Below are positions 55,672 through 63,134 of a stretch of DNA of 64,000 nucleotides, in pieces. Numbering within the stretch: position 1 is the first letter of the stretch; the number at the start of each line of letters is the position of its first letter. The position numbers were made by a program, and so were the translations under genes. The notes beneath the pieces were generated by a model. The model had not been told where the DNA came from and searched no databases. It saw only the letters and a program-made list of their open reading frames with translations. The DNA comes from a virus, in the IMG/VR virus record IMGVR_UViG_3300028895_000635, positions 1-64,000 of that record; one strand, given 5' to 3'.

Positions 55672-56289
55672 CTACGCTATTTCCGGGTCTTCGCCCGGAG
55701 GCGCAGCCTCCTCGCCTACGATCGGCGGGACGACTTCCACTTCGGCATCTTCTGCCGGTGGTGCGAGCGTGTCTTCCGGCTCGGCGTCTTCCTCAGGCGG
55801 GCCTGTGTCGTAGGCGTCATCAGGACGGCCGATCACGACGTCGTCGAGATTCGGTCTGTCGTCCATCAGGCCAGTTTGATCGAGATACGGTTCGATTTCG
55901 CCGCCCTCGATCGGGGTGAGCTGGCGTCCGTCGAACAGCTGCCATGTACGCCCCTTCTGGATCTGATAGCGCTGTCCGCAGAACATATGCAAGAAGTACG
56001 TGTTATCCCGCTCTGCGTTATGCTTGGCGCGGATGTCAGCGATCAGCTTGCACAGCTCATCTACAGATTCAAACTCCGAAACGGTAGGCGCAGCACCGCC
56101 TACGACGCCCCAGACAGCCCAGATTCGGCCGCGGAAGTCGCTTTTCAGCATGTCGTCAATGAGTGTGAAGACATGCTTCAAGCGCCCGACGATGGCCATT
56201 GTTGCTGCAGGCGTCATCTGGTCGGCCGTAGGTTGTTGGGGCGCAGACGGAGTCTCAGTCGTCACGAGTTTGTCTGGTTGTTCGGTCAT
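55672..56289 (-). CDS. hypothetical protein with acidic tail
   Basis: 205 residues. A polar Thr/Pro N-terminus, a helical and strand core (RIWAVWGVVGGAAP, YFLHMFCGQRYQI), then a long acidic Asp/Glu/Pro tail. No known family. It begins four bases after its upstream neighbour's stop. Confidence 0.5.
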   Translation of the reverse strand: MTEQPDKLVTTETPSAPQQPTADQMTPAATMAIVGRLKHVFTLIDDMLKSDFRGRIWAVWGVVGGAAPTVSEFESVDELCKLIADIRAKHNAERDNTYFLHMFCGQRYQIQKGRTWQLFDGRQLTPIEGGEIEPYLDQTGLMDDRPNLDDVVIGRPDDAYDTGPPEEDAEPEDTLAPPAEDAEVEVVPPIVGEEAAPPGEDPEIA

Positions 56290-56292
56290 CGA

Positions 56293-56628
56293 TTACTCCG
56301 CTGGTTTGATTGGCTTGGGCGGCGGCTGCTTCGAAGGGCTCGCCTTGTCGAACGACGGCTCGACAGGCTTTGGGGCCTTGTCCACCGACTCAGCTGACAC
56401 CTTGCCGGCCGCTGCCGATACCTTGACGGTTTGGCGCACCTTGCGGCCCCGCTTACCGACGACGTGCGTTCGCAGCAATGACTGCGAATACTGGCCGCGG
56501 TAGAAGTACGGGCTGACCACCAGCGTAGCGCCAGGGTGCTGCTCGCTGTTGGCAATTGTCTTGCCGTCAGCGTCGAGGAGCGCCCAGGTACCCTCTACCG
56601 CAGAGGGTGTTTCCATTTTGACTTCCAC
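56293..56628 (-). CDS. hypothetical protein with Lys/Pro-rich tail
   Basis: 111 residues. A beta-rich core (GTWALLDADGKTI, GATLVVSPYFYRGQY), a basic run (GKRGRKVRQTVKV), and a Pro/Lys/Ala-rich tail. No family. It begins one base after the stop of the gene at 56630. Confidence 0.5.
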   Translation of the reverse strand: MEVKMETPSAVEGTWALLDADGKTIANSEQHPGATLVVSPYFYRGQYSQSLLRTHVVGKRGRKVRQTVKVSAAAGKVSAESVDKAPKPVEPSFDKASPSKQPPPKPIKPAE

Positions 56629-56629
56629 G

Positions 56630-57391
56630 TTACAGTCCTCTCAGTGATTTGAATTTGTCCAACATGGATTGGTAATCCGGGTTGTCCTTGTGCTTGAGAC
56701 GTCCGATATCGCCAGCAATGACGGCATGACCCATCTCGACAACCGGCGGACGCGCTGGGCGCTCAACGAAATGCGGGCGCCCGCCCTGCGCTTTGGCTGG
56801 GCGGATCTCCCAGCGCCCCTTGTTCGTGTCGGCGCAGAACACCGTCACGGAGATGCGGGCTATGTCCGGTTTCAGGATACTGAAACGTTCCACTAGCACT
56901 GGGTCGAGCATATCGACCGTGCCGGTGAACGTCTGCGCGTACAGCTTCTTCCTATGATCCACCGTTGCCACGCCGTCGAGGAAGCTCTTGAGAGAGTCCC
57001 AATACTCGTGGCGACAGGCGCAGATCACGTGGCCCCAGGTGAGCGGGCCAACATGGATAGGAGAGTTCAGCCCGTCGAACAGCAGCGTCTTGAACGGCTG
57101 CTGGATGATCTCAGTGCCGATCGGCTGGGCTGCATACCAATCAGCTACAGGGTCGTTCTTGGGGTACTCCATCCCGCAGTACGTGAACAGCGCGCCGTGG
57201 TTGAAGAAGTGCCAATCATCGACCAGCTCGCTCAGCGCGAATTTGGACACGTCCGTAGGTACGGGCGTGCCTTCCGCGCTTACGATACGTGTGCTGCCAG
57301 CCGGTACGGGCAGGTCGCCTTTGTGCGTTACCTTGCCAGTCGGCTTGATCTGGGCACCGCCCATGATCCGTTGCATCTCGTCTTCTAGCAT
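56630..57391 (-). CDS. hypothetical protein
   Basis: 253 residues. Mixed alpha/beta with GDLPVPAGSTRIVS, ALFTYCGMEYPKNDPV, HVICACRHEYWD and RFSILKPDIARISVTVF. Cys 72, 120 and 122 region could bind a metal. GGAGG lies upstream of the ATG, just after the tRNA-like sequence. No family. Confidence 0.5.
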   Translation of the reverse strand: MLEDEMQRIMGGAQIKPTGKVTHKGDLPVPAGSTRIVSAEGTPVPTDVSKFALSELVDDWHFFNHGALFTYCGMEYPKNDPVADWYAAQPIGTEIIQQPFKTLLFDGLNSPIHVGPLTWGHVICACRHEYWDSLKSFLDGVATVDHRKKLYAQTFTGTVDMLDPVLVERFSILKPDIARISVTVFCADTNKGRWEIRPAKAQGGRPHFVERPARPPVVEMGHAVIAGDIGRLKHKDNPDYQSMLDKFKSLRGL

Positions 57392-57406
57392 TTAGCTGTC
57401 CTCCAA

Positions 57407-57481
57407 AGGCACCAGCAGGGTATCGAACCCTGACAGTTGGGGCTATGTAACCCCTGTCGCCACCACCATGGTGCAGATGCC
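57407..57481 (-). tRNA. tRNA-like sequence, incomplete or degenerate
   Basis: On the minus strand a canonical T arm (CAGGG-TTCGATA-CCCTG) and a GGGG/CCCC stem with an 8-base loop (TTACATAG) for the anticodon arm. Acceptor ends pair as GGCA... to ...TGCC or GCACCA/TGGTGC. The anticodon is unclear because the loop has one base too many (TAC, ACA or CAT). The D arm is not canonical and no CCA is encoded. It sits in a 130-bp gap between two genes, which fits a real or decayed tRNA. Confidence 0.4.
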
Positions 57482-57521
57482 CGGCCACCGGGTTGGCCTA
57501 GAAAGCGGAGTCTGACGACAT

Positions 57522-58244
57522 TTACACCAACTGAGCGCGCTCAACCAGCGTCTTGACCGTTTCGGCCTGTCGCAGGGAGCTGGTCGCCAACTCCTCCGCA
57601 GTCGTCTCCACATTGTAGTATCGAAGGAGACTGTAAAGGTCCAAGTCCTTCTGATCGTTGGATGGCAAAAGGACGTCGAACGGATCATATACACCAACAG
57701 GATTATGCCAGAGCTTGACGGGCACTACAACCCGCTCGGCGTCCGTAACCTGTGTATTCCGATGGAGTACCTCGGCCGCTGCGATGCGCAGGACCTGCTT
57801 CAAGTTGAACCCGAACAACGAGGCGTCGGGGTCTGCGTCTCCGTACCGAAGCGACGTGGCGAATTGCCGCGGATACGCTTCACGGAGGAAATTGATGAGC
57901 GGCAGCGCCACTCGCGCGCGGCTGAGTTCCCCGGTCTTCAGCACCTGCGTGTACACACATGTGCCGTCCTTGTCGAGGATGACTGCCGAGGCCAACACGC
58001 CGACCATTGGCCGATGCGCATGATTCTCATAGGCGTCGTCGCTTGGGACGACACTGCCCGCAAATCCGAGCGGCGGGAACTTCATGTGTTCCTCGCGCTC
58101 GCCACGTACCTTGGCGATGTGGTTGTCGATAGTCGCTTGCTTCGACATCGTGCCAGGTACTTTGATTGGCCCGAAGAAGGTCGAGCCGTCCTTGGCGCCC
58201 ACTATGGTCGCCCCGAAATAGAGTGCTTCGCTAGGCAAGTTCAT
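57522..58244 (-). CDS. hypothetical protein
   Basis: 240 residues. Strands such as EALYFGATIVGAKDGSTFF and VGVLASAVILDKDGTCVYT, then helices with LLRYYNVETTAEELATSSL. No known motif. Dyad box copy 8 and a GAGGAGG site precede the ATG. The last codons contain GCTCAGTTGGT, a chance match to a tRNA D arm. Confidence 0.55.
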   Translation of the reverse strand: MNLPSEALYFGATIVGAKDGSTFFGPIKVPGTMSKQATIDNHIAKVRGEREEHMKFPPLGFAGSVVPSDDAYENHAHRPMVGVLASAVILDKDGTCVYTQVLKTGELSRARVALPLINFLREAYPRQFATSLRYGDADPDASLFGFNLKQVLRIAAAEVLHRNTQVTDAERVVVPVKLWHNPVGVYDPFDVLLPSNDQKDLDLYSLLRYYNVETTAEELATSSLRQAETVKTLVERAQLV

Positions 58245-58256
58245 GCCTCCTCAATC

Positions 58257-58272
58257 TTGATCATGAGATCAA
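58257..58272. promoter_or_regulatory. dyad box (copy 8)
   Basis: TTGATCTCATGATCAA on the minus strand, 12 bp before the ATG of the gene at 58244 and just upstream of GAGGAGG. One mismatch in the left half-site. Confidence 0.5.
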
Positions 58273-58279
58273 ATTCCGT

Positions 58280-58756
58280 TTAGGTGTCGAACACCGACAG
58301 CGCAACTTCTGGCGCTTCTGGCATATGCGTACGGTGGGCGTCCAGCGCGCTCTTCTCGAGGTTGAAACGCGCGCACAGATCGCTGATGATGCTCTGCCGT
58401 ACGAGTTCAAACGTGTCCTCAGGCACCAACAATAAATGTCCGGTCTCGTTGCATTTCGGACACGGGACAGCGGCATTACGGTCGTCCGGATCGTCCACAA
58501 GCGCGTGACCGTCGCAGTGTTCACACATACGTAGAAGCGGACCCAAGCGCTTTTCGACCAGCCTGCGCGCAGCACCCATTTGCTCTGTGGCAAACTTGGC
58601 GTTGATACCGTAACGGCTCTTCCAGCGACTAACTAAGTACCAGATGCCGCCACCTGACCAATAGTAGCTGGCGGCGTCTGCACCACAGTCCGGGCAATTA
58701 CGGCCAGCCGACACGACGCCACACGCACAATCATATTCAAACATCCGTATGCTCAT
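58280..58756 (-). CDS. zinc-ribbon / DnaJ-type Cys protein
   Basis: 158 residues. CACG and CPDC (C10, C12, C21, C24) form one zinc site; a second, CEHCDG...CPKCNETG (about 77-103), has the CxxCxG pattern of DnaJ zinc fingers. The middle has basic helices (WKSRYGINAKF, ARRLVEKRLG). No J domain. Zinc site likely for nucleic-acid or protein binding. Confidence 0.6.
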   Translation of the reverse strand: MSIRMFEYDCACGVVSAGRNCPDCGADAASYYWSGGGIWYLVSRWKSRYGINAKFATEQMGAARRLVEKRLGPLLRMCEHCDGHALVDDPDDRNAAVPCPKCNETGHLLLVPEDTFELVRQSIISDLCARFNLEKSALDAHRTHMPEAPEVALSVFDT

Positions 58757-58777
58757 CGCACGCTCCTTCGTACAGGG

Positions 58778-59395
58778 TTAGATTCCGTCCTTGTAATGGC
58801 TGATTGCCATGTCACAGATATGCATCGCGTCCGCGATGTTGTCGGCGCCCGACTTCTCGTAGTCCACCGGGTCCAGCTTAACACCGAACCTCTCATTGGC
58901 AGCCTCGATCATCTGTACCTTGTTGGCATTGCCTTTGCCCGTTGCGTGCTTTTTGATCGTACCGATCGCATAGCCCGTAGCCGGGACGTCGTGCTCTTCC
59001 GCCCAGGTGCAGAGCGTGATCTTGAAACCGCCTAGAAGCTCGGCTGCCGTGGCGATGCGCGCCACGATCATGCCGATACGCTTGCCGCCGAAACCCTTGA
59101 TGTCCGGCGAAAACTTCACGTCCTCGAATGCTAGCAGGTCGGGTTTGAGCACCGACAAGAACTGCTTGAGGCGGACGTGGCGCAGAGGCCCTGTGTCGTA
59201 GGGCCCTACAGATAGGTCCAGCTGGCCCGCCACGATGCGGGCCTTGCGTGCTGGATCCTTTGGGTCGATATCCGCCCAAGCCACGCCGCAGTTGGTGCCT
59301 AGGTCGACACCAACGATACGGCGTTTATGGGCTGGAAGACCCCTGACGGCCTCAGTGAGATCGTCGGGGTCGTGGTACTGCTGAATCTTAGGCAT
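58778..59395 (-). CDS. RuvC-like Holliday-junction resolvase
   Basis: 205 residues from the ATG at 59395, which overlaps the upstream stop by 8 bp. RIVGVDLGTNCGVAW supplies D31 in the first strand of the RNase H fold, DLLAFEDVKF gives E91, and SGADNIADAMH the acidic pair D185/D189, with a KGNANKVQM segment between. These four acidic residues and their spacing match RuvC-type resolvases of phages (for example T4-like or poxvirus relatives). It would cut four-way junctions during replication and packaging. Confidence 0.75.
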   Translation of the reverse strand: MPKIQQYHDPDDLTEAVRGLPAHKRRIVGVDLGTNCGVAWADIDPKDPARKARIVAGQLDLSVGPYDTGPLRHVRLKQFLSVLKPDLLAFEDVKFSPDIKGFGGKRIGMIVARIATAAELLGGFKITLCTWAEEHDVPATGYAIGTIKKHATGKGNANKVQMIEAANERFGVKLDPVDYEKSGADNIADAMHICDMAISHYKDGI

Positions 59396-60314
59396 TGCCT
59401 GCAGATACGCCCTTTCGCGCACAACAGCGCGCTGCGTGCGCGTCGTACAACTCACGAAACATATCGCGAAGCACAGGACCGGTGTTCCTCTCGTCGATGG
59501 CCTTCGCCCTGTCGCGCAGTTTCCTCGGATCATGCGCACATAGCGCAGTAACGAGCATATCGCGCTTCGCTTTCTCGGCGAATACGAATGGTTGCTCCTG
59601 CAACACACCGCCGATAGCCGAGAATATGACGCCTGGCACCTCGCCTTTGAGTTTCGGCCACGCGCCGCGCAGAACCTCGACGGTATATCGCAACAGTTTC
59701 GGCGAACCGCCGTTTGGTTTCAAATCGAAGAGCTTCTCGATGTAGCTGAGCGCGTTGATCCGCACCCAACCTTTTCCGAGATTCAGCCGGGGCGCGTTGA
59801 TGACGCACCGCTGTTTAGCCAAGATCCTATGGATGGCTACGCAGCGCATATTACCCGCACGCACCTGTTCGTGGAACCACTTGCCGTCCCGCTTCGCGCC
59901 GGTCGACGCCGCTTGGTCTTCACACGCAACAGCCGCAGTCGCGTACTGCTCATCGGCCTCCTGCAACAGCCGACAAAGACTTTCCTCGTAGGCACGGCCT
60001 GTAGACGTGTACATAATGCACGGCAATTGTAGGCCCTCGGCGCGTGCTGCTAACACAGCCTCAGGATGCCGCACCACATGGGCCGAAACGTCGGCGCGCA
60101 GACATACAGCCGGCAACGGCCAGGCTGTTACATCCAGTGTGCGCAGCACGTCGACCGCACTCTGTGGTACCTCCGGTAGATAGTCGTCCAGCTGCAACGC
60201 CGAAGCGTCGAAACTGTGCACTAGGCGATCAAGCCATAGCTTGCTTGCTACAGCGGCGGGTGCCGCCGCTTTGTCAGCTACTGATTGCGCCGACCCGTTA
60301 CACGAATCGCTCAT
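59388..60314 (-). CDS. hypothetical protein
   Basis: 308 residues. Ala/Asp-rich N-terminus; VVRHPEAVLAARAEGLQLPCIMY and SLCRLLQEADEQYATAAVA in the middle; RYTVEVLRGAWPKLKGEV and AIDERNTGPVLRDMFREL near the end. The middle resembles ParB-like phage proteins only faintly, so I leave it unassigned. It overlaps the resolvase gene by 8 bp and lies next to a DnaQ-like exonuclease, so a replication or recombination role is possible. Confidence 0.5.
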   Translation of the reverse strand: MSDSCNGSAQSVADKAAAPAAVASKLWLDRLVHSFDASALQLDDYLPEVPQSAVDVLRTLDVTAWPLPAVCLRADVSAHVVRHPEAVLAARAEGLQLPCIMYTSTGRAYEESLCRLLQEADEQYATAAVACEDQAASTGAKRDGKWFHEQVRAGNMRCVAIHRILAKQRCVINAPRLNLGKGWVRINALSYIEKLFDLKPNGGSPKLLRYTVEVLRGAWPKLKGEVPGVIFSAIGGVLQEQPFVFAEKAKRDMLVTALCAHDPRKLRDRAKAIDERNTGPVLRDMFRELYDAHAARCCARKGVSAGNA

Positions 60315-60320
60315 CTTGTC

Positions 60321-61073
60321 TCACTTCATTGCGCGGGGCGCTACTCCCGCTAGCTTCTTGTGCTCTTCCATCAGATGGTAGAGCAACAAACTGTCCACGC
60401 CTGCGCTGTGCGCCTGCGAACGATCCACCCCAGCTTTTTCGAACAGCTGATACTGTTCGTCGCAGTAACGATCCAATGCCCACATGACGCCCTTCCGGCG
60501 TAGTGCCCCTATCCGCCATGCAAACTGCTGCAGGGTCTCGCCCGGCAGCGGTAGCGGATCGTCATAGTCTTCCAGCTGACTTGCCTTCTCAGCGATGCCG
60601 GTGTCGTACACCAGCTCCGGGTCGAAGACGAACGGAATGTTGAGCCAGTTATGGAAGTGCGCCTGGAGCAGCTCGATGTCGAACTTCCAGCCGTTGTGCG
60701 CCACGAGGATCTCGCGACGCTCTTCCATGGTCTCGAACATGTCCAGATAGCGCTTGAGCACCTCTAGCGGAGGGCGCCCGAGCGCTTGCAGCCGGTCCCA
60801 CGTATGGTAGAACGATTTGCCCTGCGCCTCCATGCCACGCTGTGCGGCCTGGAGTTGCTGCTGGAACTGCAGATGGTCGATGTCCGGGAAGTCTGGCCAA
60901 TTCAGCAAGACCTCCGCGTTCTCGACTACCTGACCATCACGAACGATCGTATGCCCGATAACGCAGATTGCGCTACTCTCAGGCCGCAGACCGTTCGTTT
61001 CCAGGTCGACGCAGGTGTAGTTATTCGGGAAACCGAAGCGTCCCGCAAATCGTTCAAACCAATGTGCTGACAT
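60321..61073 (-). CDS. DnaQ-like 3'-5' exonuclease
   Basis: 250 residues from the ATG at 61073; weak ribosome-binding site. YTCVDLETNG is ExoI (D23, E25), ILVAHNGWKFDIELL ExoII (D132), and SQAHSAGVDSLLLYHL ExoIIIe (H222, D227), the full DEDDh active site. It removes nucleotides from 3' ends; in phages it serves proofreading or end processing. Length fits a stand-alone exonuclease. Confidence 0.82.
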   Translation of the reverse strand: MSAHWFERFAGRFGFPNNYTCVDLETNGLRPESSAICVIGHTIVRDGQVVENAEVLLNWPDFPDIDHLQFQQQLQAAQRGMEAQGKSFYHTWDRLQALGRPPLEVLKRYLDMFETMEERREILVAHNGWKFDIELLQAHFHNWLNIPFVFDPELVYDTGIAEKASQLEDYDDPLPLPGETLQQFAWRIGALRRKGVMWALDRYCDEQYQLFEKAGVDRSQAHSAGVDSLLLYHLMEEHKKLAGVAPRAMK

Positions 61074-61095
61074 GATTGATAGCCGCCTAAGCCGC

Positions 61096-61686
61096 TCAGT
61101 CAAAATGTATTGGGTCGTATTGATCCCGTTCCGGGCTGGTGGGCCCTGCAGTGCCGTTCCCAAGAGGGTGGCTGTCTGCTGCATGTCCGTCTTTCTGGCC
61201 GAAAAAGCCTTGGACTGCCTCGTTTACATCGTCCAGGAACTCCTGGAACGCAACTGGAGGATCGGAGTCCGGTCGGGCGACGTCCTTAGCGCCCGCCCAT
61301 ACAGCAGACAACAAAACCTGACCCAGTCGCGCGTAGAAAAGCATCTGCAACGCGGGCGGCAATTTGTCAAAGCCGACCTTCTCCATCGCGGCGGGCGGGC
61401 TCTCGAGCTTGATGACGAGGTTTAGCGCCTGCGCCAGCATTTTCGGAGCACCGCTCTCCATGATGGATTCATAGGTGATGTCGTGGTCGGCAAGGAAGTC
61501 CTTGAGCCACGGCTCCCACGTATCAGGTTCGAGCGCGTACATCGCGCCCAGAATCATGTTGGGTCCGACGTGTGCGAAATCGCGTTCTGGGTTGTAGAAC
61601 GGATCGCGCCCGCCCGCACGGGGCTCCTTACGCCGGATCTGCAACATGTGCCGATGTGGCTTTTTGTTCGCTGGTTCTTCACTCAT
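61096..61686 (-). CDS. hypothetical protein
   Basis: 196 residues. Basic N-terminus (KKPHRHMLQIRRKEP), a helical core (LGAMYALEPDTWEPWLKDFLADHDI, MLAQALNLVIKLE, ALQMLFYARLGQVLL), and a polar His/Gly-rich tail. No family. It stops 22 bp before the exonuclease. Confidence 0.5.
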   Translation of the reverse strand: MSEEPANKKPHRHMLQIRRKEPRAGGRDPFYNPERDFAHVGPNMILGAMYALEPDTWEPWLKDFLADHDITYESIMESGAPKMLAQALNLVIKLESPPAAMEKVGFDKLPPALQMLFYARLGQVLLSAVWAGAKDVARPDSDPPVAFQEFLDDVNEAVQGFFGQKDGHAADSHPLGNGTAGPTSPERDQYDPIHFD

Positions 61687-61696
61687 GTGTCTAATC

Positions 61697-62425
61697 CTAC
61701 ATAGTGCGATTACCGGTTACAAGCGCCAGCCGCTCAAGCAGCACTTTGTCGACGGTGCGTGGCTGTTTATCCACCACCTCGAAACGTGCCGCGAACATGT
61801 AAGCGCCGCTGTCGCTAGTATACGGCTCAGCGTATCGCAATGAAAGTACACACGTAGGTAACGACAGCCGTGTCAAGGCAGCGAGTGTAGCGCAGATCTG
61901 CGTGACCTCCCCGTCGTACACGTCGCGGATCATGTCTAACGTACCTGTGCGGAAGTTTGTACCCCGGAACAGCGAGGAATCCCGCACATGAGCCATCAGG
62001 CGATTACGACGGAATTGCCGCAGAAATGTTACAGAAACATGTCCGCCGATGCGCATAGCACGCGATAGCTCGCGTTGCATCCACACGCACAGCGGCGATG
62101 TCAAAGCCGTGCACATGTCAAGATAGGCAAACTGTAAAGACCCGGGTCCGCCAAGCTCCAGCCGTTCGAGCTCCATACAGCGCACATCCCAACGCGTAAG
62201 CCGCATATCTGCAAGCCTCCTACGAATGTGCGGTATGTGCATGCCGAAATGCTCGACGGCCACGCCAGACGTAGCCGAATCTATCCGACCAGTCCGTAAT
62301 AAATGCTGTATATCCAGGCATTCAGGGCCCGGCAACGTCAGCATTGCATCCACCTTGTACGGGAGCGCGAGCTGCTCAGCTCGTATGCGCTGCTTGACTG
62401 GGGTGTCCCAGTCCGTCCGTGTCAT
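61697..62425 (-). CDS. hypothetical protein, possibly methyltransferase-like
   Basis: 242 residues from the ATG at 62425. MLTLPGPECLDIQ near the start, then WDVRCMELERLELGGPGSLQFAYLDM, and a GGHVSVTFL strand vaguely follow the order of a Rossmann-fold methyltransferase, without a clear SAM-binding Gly motif. Assignment weak. The C-terminal third is strand-rich. It overlaps the glycosylase gene by 50 bp. Confidence 0.4.
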   Translation of the reverse strand: MTRTDWDTPVKQRIRAEQLALPYKVDAMLTLPGPECLDIQHLLRTGRIDSATSGVAVEHFGMHIPHIRRRLADMRLTRWDVRCMELERLELGGPGSLQFAYLDMCTALTSPLCVWMQRELSRAMRIGGHVSVTFLRQFRRNRLMAHVRDSSLFRGTNFRTGTLDMIRDVYDGEVTQICATLAALTRLSLPTCVLSLRYAEPYTSDSGAYMFAARFEVVDKQPRTVDKVLLERLALVTGNRTM

Positions 62426-63134
62426 GATCGACACGCGTGCGCTCCTCGAAGACGTGTGACCAATATCGGGTATCGGTCTTGTCGTGCTCTTGGTCCCAGA
62501 TGACATGCCTTGCCATCGCTGACGGTACACCGTATTTGGCGCACGCATTCAACCAGTGATCTTCGATCTCGTGGTAGCGTGTGGCCGTCAGCTTGCCTTT
62601 GCCAATACCGTACCATCGCGCTACGTGCGTATCGATCGCCACAACTTCGCACTCGCGCGGCCAGCACATCTCATGGGCGAACGAGATCGTCTTCAATCCC
62701 ATCCACGTCATCCGCTTGTTGTTGTCGTTGTCGGTGATCTCCTCCAGGCGGTCGCGCCAGCCTGTCCACGGCAAGTGTGAGCGCCCCACCTCAGCGGGGC
62801 TGCCCAGAACACGTGGACCGCATTCGTCGCGCGCCAACGTAGTGATGCACCAGGCAGCCTGTGCCTTGGCGCTATGAAGACCGATACCGCCAGCAACCAG
62901 CAACTCCTCCAGCTCCGACAACGACGACCACGGCATAGACATCACGAGCTTGTAGGCTCTGACGTTCTGCTCCCAACCAGTATTGATCGCCATAGTGGCG
63001 AACACCCACCGCTGCCAGCGTTCGTGGAGCGTCTGCGGCGCAATGGATTCCCAGTATTCGAGATAGCGGGCTACGACCTGCGGGTCGAGGTTTTTGATGC
63101 GGTCAGCTACTGCTGCCTTACTCCCCAATTCCAT
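62376..63134 (-). CDS. HhH-GPD DNA glycosylase-like protein
   Basis: 252 residues from the ATG at 63134 (GGAGG seven bases upstream). MTWMGLKTISF (143-152) is the helix-hairpin-helix with catalytic Lys148, and VVAIDTHVARWYGI has the conserved Asp168. This matches the Ogg1/AGOG branch of base-excision glycosylases that remove oxidised bases. No Fe-S Cys cluster follows. The GGIGLHSAKAQ segment fits an earlier helix. Next to ThyX, with which it overlaps by 17 bp. Confidence 0.7.
   Translation of the reverse strand: MELGSKAAVADRIKNLDPQVVARYLEYWESIAPQTLHERWQRWVFATMAINTGWEQNVRAYKLVMSMPWSSLSELEELLVAGGIGLHSAKAQAAWCITTLARDECGPRVLGSPAEVGRSHLPWTGWRDRLEEITDNDNNKRMTWMGLKTISFAHEMCWPRECEVVAIDTHVARWYGIGKGKLTATRYHEIEDHWLNACAKYGVPSAMARHVIWDQEHDKTDTRYWSHVFEERTRVDHDTDGLGHPSQAAHTS

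Noticed and set aside
57522-57545. Second tRNA (GCTCAGTTGGT looks like a D arm)
   Set aside because: The rest of a tRNA is missing and the sequence encodes the C-terminus of the 57522-58244 gene.
59388-60314. ParB-like phage protein
   Set aside because: Only faint similarity in one helical block; no GERRxxA or nuclease motif seen.
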